Shown: one piece after another, positions 6,986 through 7,848 of the stretch
Numbering within the stretch: position 1 is the first letter of the stretch
Layout: each line of letters begins with the position of its first letter
From: DATAEU01 sp046724395
GTDB lineage: Bacteria > Actinomycetota > UBA4738 > HRBIN12
DNA length: 7,848 nucleotides
NCBI GenBank assembly: GCA_046724395.1
Contig: JBKOWM010000078.1
Location: 1-7,848, forward strand
Reading direction: 5' to 3'
Notes under the pieces: generated by a model
What the model saw: the letters and a program-made list of their open reading frames with translations, nothing else
What the model was told of the DNA's origin: nothing
Database searches by the model: none
Program-made: the position numbers and the translations under genes

Positions 6986-7006
6986 GTGCGTTTGCGCACT
7001 AGGATA
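6986..7006. promoter_or_regulatory. Divergent promoter region with a small inverted repeat
   Basis: In the 73-base gap between divergent genes, GTGCG-TTTG-CGCAC (6986-6999) is a perfect 5-bp inverted repeat. Directly beside it, overlapping -10-like motifs read on both strands: TAGGAT on plus (7000-7005) and TATCCT on minus (7006-7001). Convincing -35 boxes are not seen on either side. The repeat would sit at the start site of the regulator transcript and in the spacer of the Fe-S gene promoter, a position suited to shared or autogenous control. Confidence 0.35.
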
Positions 7007-7036
7007 GATGCTCGAACTGGCGGAGGAAGCATCGTA

Positions 7037-7414
7037 ATGGACGAAGTCTCCAGGCAAGCGGCCGAACACGCGGCGCAGACGCCGAGCTCGGATGGGGTTG
7101 TCCGCGAGAGTGACGGTTTCTCGGCCGAGACGGTGCTCGACGCGCTCAAGAACGTCTACGACCCCGAGCTGGGGATCAACATCGTCGATCTCGGCCTCGT
7201 GTACGACGTCGCCATCGATGAAGGTAACGTCCACATCCAGTACGCGCTGACGACGATGGGGTGCCCCATTGGCCCGCTCATCGAGGAGCAGATGCAGGCC
7301 ATTCTCGCTCAAATCCCGGGCGTGACGTCGATCGACGCGGAGATGGTGCTGAGGCCACCTTGGAGTCCCGAGATGATGTCCGAGGAGGCCAAGGCGGCGC
7401 TCGGGTACTTCTGA
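7037..7414 (+). CDS. DUF59/MIP18-family metal-sulfur cluster assembly factor (SufT-like)
   Basis: A 125-residue protein: a polar, probably disordered N-terminus (1-27), then the MIP18/DUF59 domain with VYDPELGINIVDLGLVYDV (40-58, E44 and D51 conserved) and the signature LTTMGCPIGPLIEEQM with the conserved Cys at C76. The C-terminal end LRPPWSPEMMSEEAKAALG is typical of bacterial stand-alone members. The family (SufT, PaaD and the eukaryotic CIA factor MIP18) helps deliver Fe-S clusters to target proteins; SufT is known to support lipoyl synthase and aconitase. Here that is suggestive, since the neighbouring operon encodes a lipoate-dependent complex, but the link is inference. ATG 7037 follows GGAGGA by 9 bases; the frame is open upstream to 6923 but that would overlap the divergent regulator. 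It is divergent from the response regulator and upstream of a rhodanese gene. Confidence 0.92.
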   Translation: MDEVSRQAAEHAAQTPSSDGVVRESDGFSAETVLDALKNVYDPELGINIVDLGLVYDVAIDEGNVHIQYALTTMGCPIGPLIEEQMQAILAQIPGVTSIDAEMVLRPPWSPEMMSEEAKAALGYF

Positions 7415-7432
7415 GCCAACCGACGGTCGACC

Positions 7433-7462
7433 TTGACGTCGCACCGGCGACGGTGCGAGCAT
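7433..7462 (+). promoter_or_regulatory. Candidate rhodanese promoter with a palindromic operator filling the spacer
   Basis: TTGACG (7433-7438) is a good -35 match. Eighteen bases on is GAGCAT (7457-7462), a poor -10 that keeps only the A2 and T6 positions. The spacer and part of the -10 form TCGCACCG-GCGA-CGGTGCGA (7439-7458), a perfect 8-bp inverted repeat. As DNA this is in the classic place for a repressor site; as RNA it would be a stable hairpin with a GNRA-type tetraloop, 25 bases after the Fe-S gene stop, and could instead end or protect that transcript. Confidence 0.4.
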
Positions 7463-7473
7463 GCGCGGGAATT

Positions 7474-7535
7474 CCGACCTGCCGGATAGGAATCGTCGAG
7501 CCGGACCGGCTCACGTCAAGGCCACGGCAGGTCGG
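7474..7535 (+). ncRNA. Predicted two-tier structured RNA element in the rhodanese leader
   Basis: CCGACCTGCCG (7474-7484) is perfectly complementary to CGGCAGGTCGG (7525-7535), an 11-bp closing stem. Inside it a second arm forms from 7494 to 7515: CGT, a bulged C, GAGCCG, loop GAC, CGGCTC, ACG. Unpaired joining strands GATAGGAAT (7485-7493) and TCAAGGCCA (7516-7524) flank the inner arm. If the promoter at 7433 is right, the element begins about five bases into the transcript. I do not recognise it as any known riboswitch class. It could be a ligand- or protein-binding leader domain. Confidence 0.4.
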
Positions 7536-7552
7536 CCGAAGGAGCGTGGCGG

Positions 7553-7648
7553 GTGATCCGGACGCGCGAACGAGGGCTCGTCGGGGCGATGATCCCGTCG
7601 CGCCTGTGCTGTACCGGCGGTCCAGCGCCGTACCAGGCGCGTGAGTAG
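7553..7648 (+). CDS. Upstream ORF (31 codons) with a tandem Cys-Cys, candidate leader peptide
   Basis: GTG at 7553 is placed 8 bases after AAGGAG (7539-7544), a good ribosome binding site, and reads 31 codons to TAG at 7646-7648. The product is basic and ends SRLCCTGGPAPYQARE, with adjacent Cys codons TGC TGT at 7607-7612. An internal ATG at 7589 would give a 19-residue form. It lies wholly in the leader of the rhodanese gene, 96 bases before that start and just before a terminator-like hairpin. Cysteine-rich upstream ORFs that sense cysteine supply are known before sulfur genes in mycobacteria, and short leader peptides with a near-terminal Cys are common before actinobacterial sulfurtransferases. 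This one does not match the common HVDL..R..SA.CR leader pattern. That it is translated is inference. Confidence 0.5.
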   Translation: MIRTRERGLVGAMIPSRLCCTGGPAPYQARE

Positions 7649-7678
7649 CCGAGCGCTCTGAGCGGATCGACGCACCAC

Positions 7679-7702
7679 ACGGAGCCGCCTCGGCGGCTCT
7701 GT
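7679..7702 (+). terminator. Terminator-like hairpin (attenuator candidate) before the rhodanese gene
   Basis: The stem pairs 7679-7688 with 7693-7702 (GGAGCCGC against GCGGCTCT plus outer C-G and A-T pairs, one G-U wobble) around a CTCG loop. It is followed by TTTCGTCTC, a weak T-rich run. It is about 265 bases beyond the Fe-S gene stop and 42 bases before the rhodanese ATG. The 5' arm can pair alternatively with GGCGGTCC (7616-7623), so conditional termination is possible. It might otherwise simply end the upstream transcript. Confidence 0.5.
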
Positions 7703-7710
7703 TTCGTCTC

Positions 7711-7725
7711 GGGACCCGTCGTCCC
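7711..7725 (+). other. Small hairpin directly before the rhodanese Shine-Dalgarno
   Basis: GGGAC (7711-7715) pairs with GTCCC (7721-7725) over a CCGTC loop. It ends two bases before AGGAGGGAGG. It may keep the ribosome binding site exposed or take part in switching with the neighbouring hairpin; it is short and may be incidental. Confidence 0.25.
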
Positions 7726-7727
7726 AC

Positions 7728-7737
7728 AGGAGGGAGG
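7728..7737 (+). promoter_or_regulatory. Strong Shine-Dalgarno of the rhodanese gene
   Basis: AGGAGGGAGG holds two overlapping GGAGG-like cores; the second is 7 bases before the ATG at 7745. This is the strongest ribosome binding site in the window and fixes the start of the partial gene. Confidence 0.8.
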
Positions 7738-7744
7738 ATCGCAG

Positions 7745-7848
7745 ATGAGTGGATACGCCAAGCCCGACAGCCTCGTCGAGACGGACTGGCTCGAGGAGCA
7801 CATCAATGACCCGGGCATCCGGATCATCGAGGTCGACGAGGACACGAC
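7745..7848 (+). CDS. Rhodanese-family sulfurtransferase, N-terminal part, cut by window edge
   Basis: Thirty-four codons are visible, beginning MSGYAKPDSLVETDWLEEHI and continuing to a strand IRIIEVDEDT. The LVxTDWLxxH...D..IRIIEVDEDT pattern is that of the first beta-alpha-beta unit of tandem-domain thiosulfate sulfurtransferases such as actinobacterial CysA/SseA, which move sulfane sulfur from thiosulfate or a persulfide to acceptors. The catalytic Cys lies in the unseen part, so activity cannot be judged. The start is fixed by a strong Shine-Dalgarno 7 bases upstream. It follows the Fe-S assembly gene in the same direction after a 330-base gap full of potential RNA structure, suggesting its own regulated transcript rather than simple read-through. 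A rhodanese-like single-domain protein remains possible. Confidence 0.8.
   Translation, partial: MSGYAKPDSLVETDWLEEHINDPGIRIIEVDEDT

Noticed and set aside
7261..7644. Plus-strand frame running from the Fe-S gene into the leader
   Set aside because: It starts inside the Fe-S gene in another frame and is Arg-rich without motifs; the 7553-7648 upstream ORF is in a different frame and has the better-spaced ribosome binding site.
7278..7845. Minus-strand frames opposite the rhodanese leader and start
   Set aside because: They overlap each other and the rhodanese start antisense, show no motifs, and lack ribosome binding sites.
1..7848. tRNA, rRNA, CRISPR array, insertion sequence or phage genes
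   Set aside because: None seen: no repeat-spacer pattern, no transposase or integrase motifs, no tRNA-like cloverleaf, and uniform base composition with conserved housekeeping genes.

Overview
The window is a GC-rich stretch of bacterial chromosome. High GC, GGAGG-type ribosome binding sites, the Lpd active-site variant GGTCLLRGCIPTK and a CysA-like rhodanese N-terminus all fit Actinomycetota, perhaps a deep-branching soil lineage. That assignment is inference; there is no rRNA or other phylogenetic marker here.

From about 6963 down to position 1, every gene lies on the minus strand. In transcription order they are: a NarL/FixJ response regulator (6963-6328); a soluble histidine kinase with an N-terminal degenerate receiver domain (6250-4970); a predicted lipoprotein of unknown function (4899-4198); and a tight 2-oxo acid dehydrogenase operon. 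The operon runs dihydrolipoamide dehydrogenase (4127-2748), E1 alpha (2738-1674), E1 beta (1674-628) and E2 (614 to beyond position 1). Spacing in the operon is +9, -1 and +13 bases, so the four genes are almost certainly co-transcribed and E1 alpha/E1 beta are translationally coupled. They encode all components of an oxidative decarboxylation complex. The substrate (pyruvate, branched-chain 2-oxo acids or acetoin) cannot be fixed from sequence alone.

From 7037 to the end, genes lie on the plus strand: a small DUF59/MIP18-family Fe-S assembly factor (7037-7414) and the start of a rhodanese sulfurtransferase (7745 onward). The short divergent gap between the two halves (6964-7036) holds a small inverted repeat and overlapping -10-like motifs.

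The most interesting part is the 330-base gap ahead of the rhodanese gene (7415-7744). It contains a TTGACG box with a perfect palindrome filling the promoter spacer, a two-tier RNA fold, and a 31-codon upstream ORF with a good ribosome binding site and a tandem Cys-Cys. These are followed by a terminator-like hairpin with a competing alternative pairing, another small hairpin, and a strong Shine-Dalgarno. Together they look like an attenuation leader that could sense cysteine or sulfur status for a sulfur-transfer gene.

A second notable point is the kinase. Its receiver domain has Glu where the phospho-acceptor Asp should be, and its HisKA core sits next to a NarL-type regulator, an unusual pairing.
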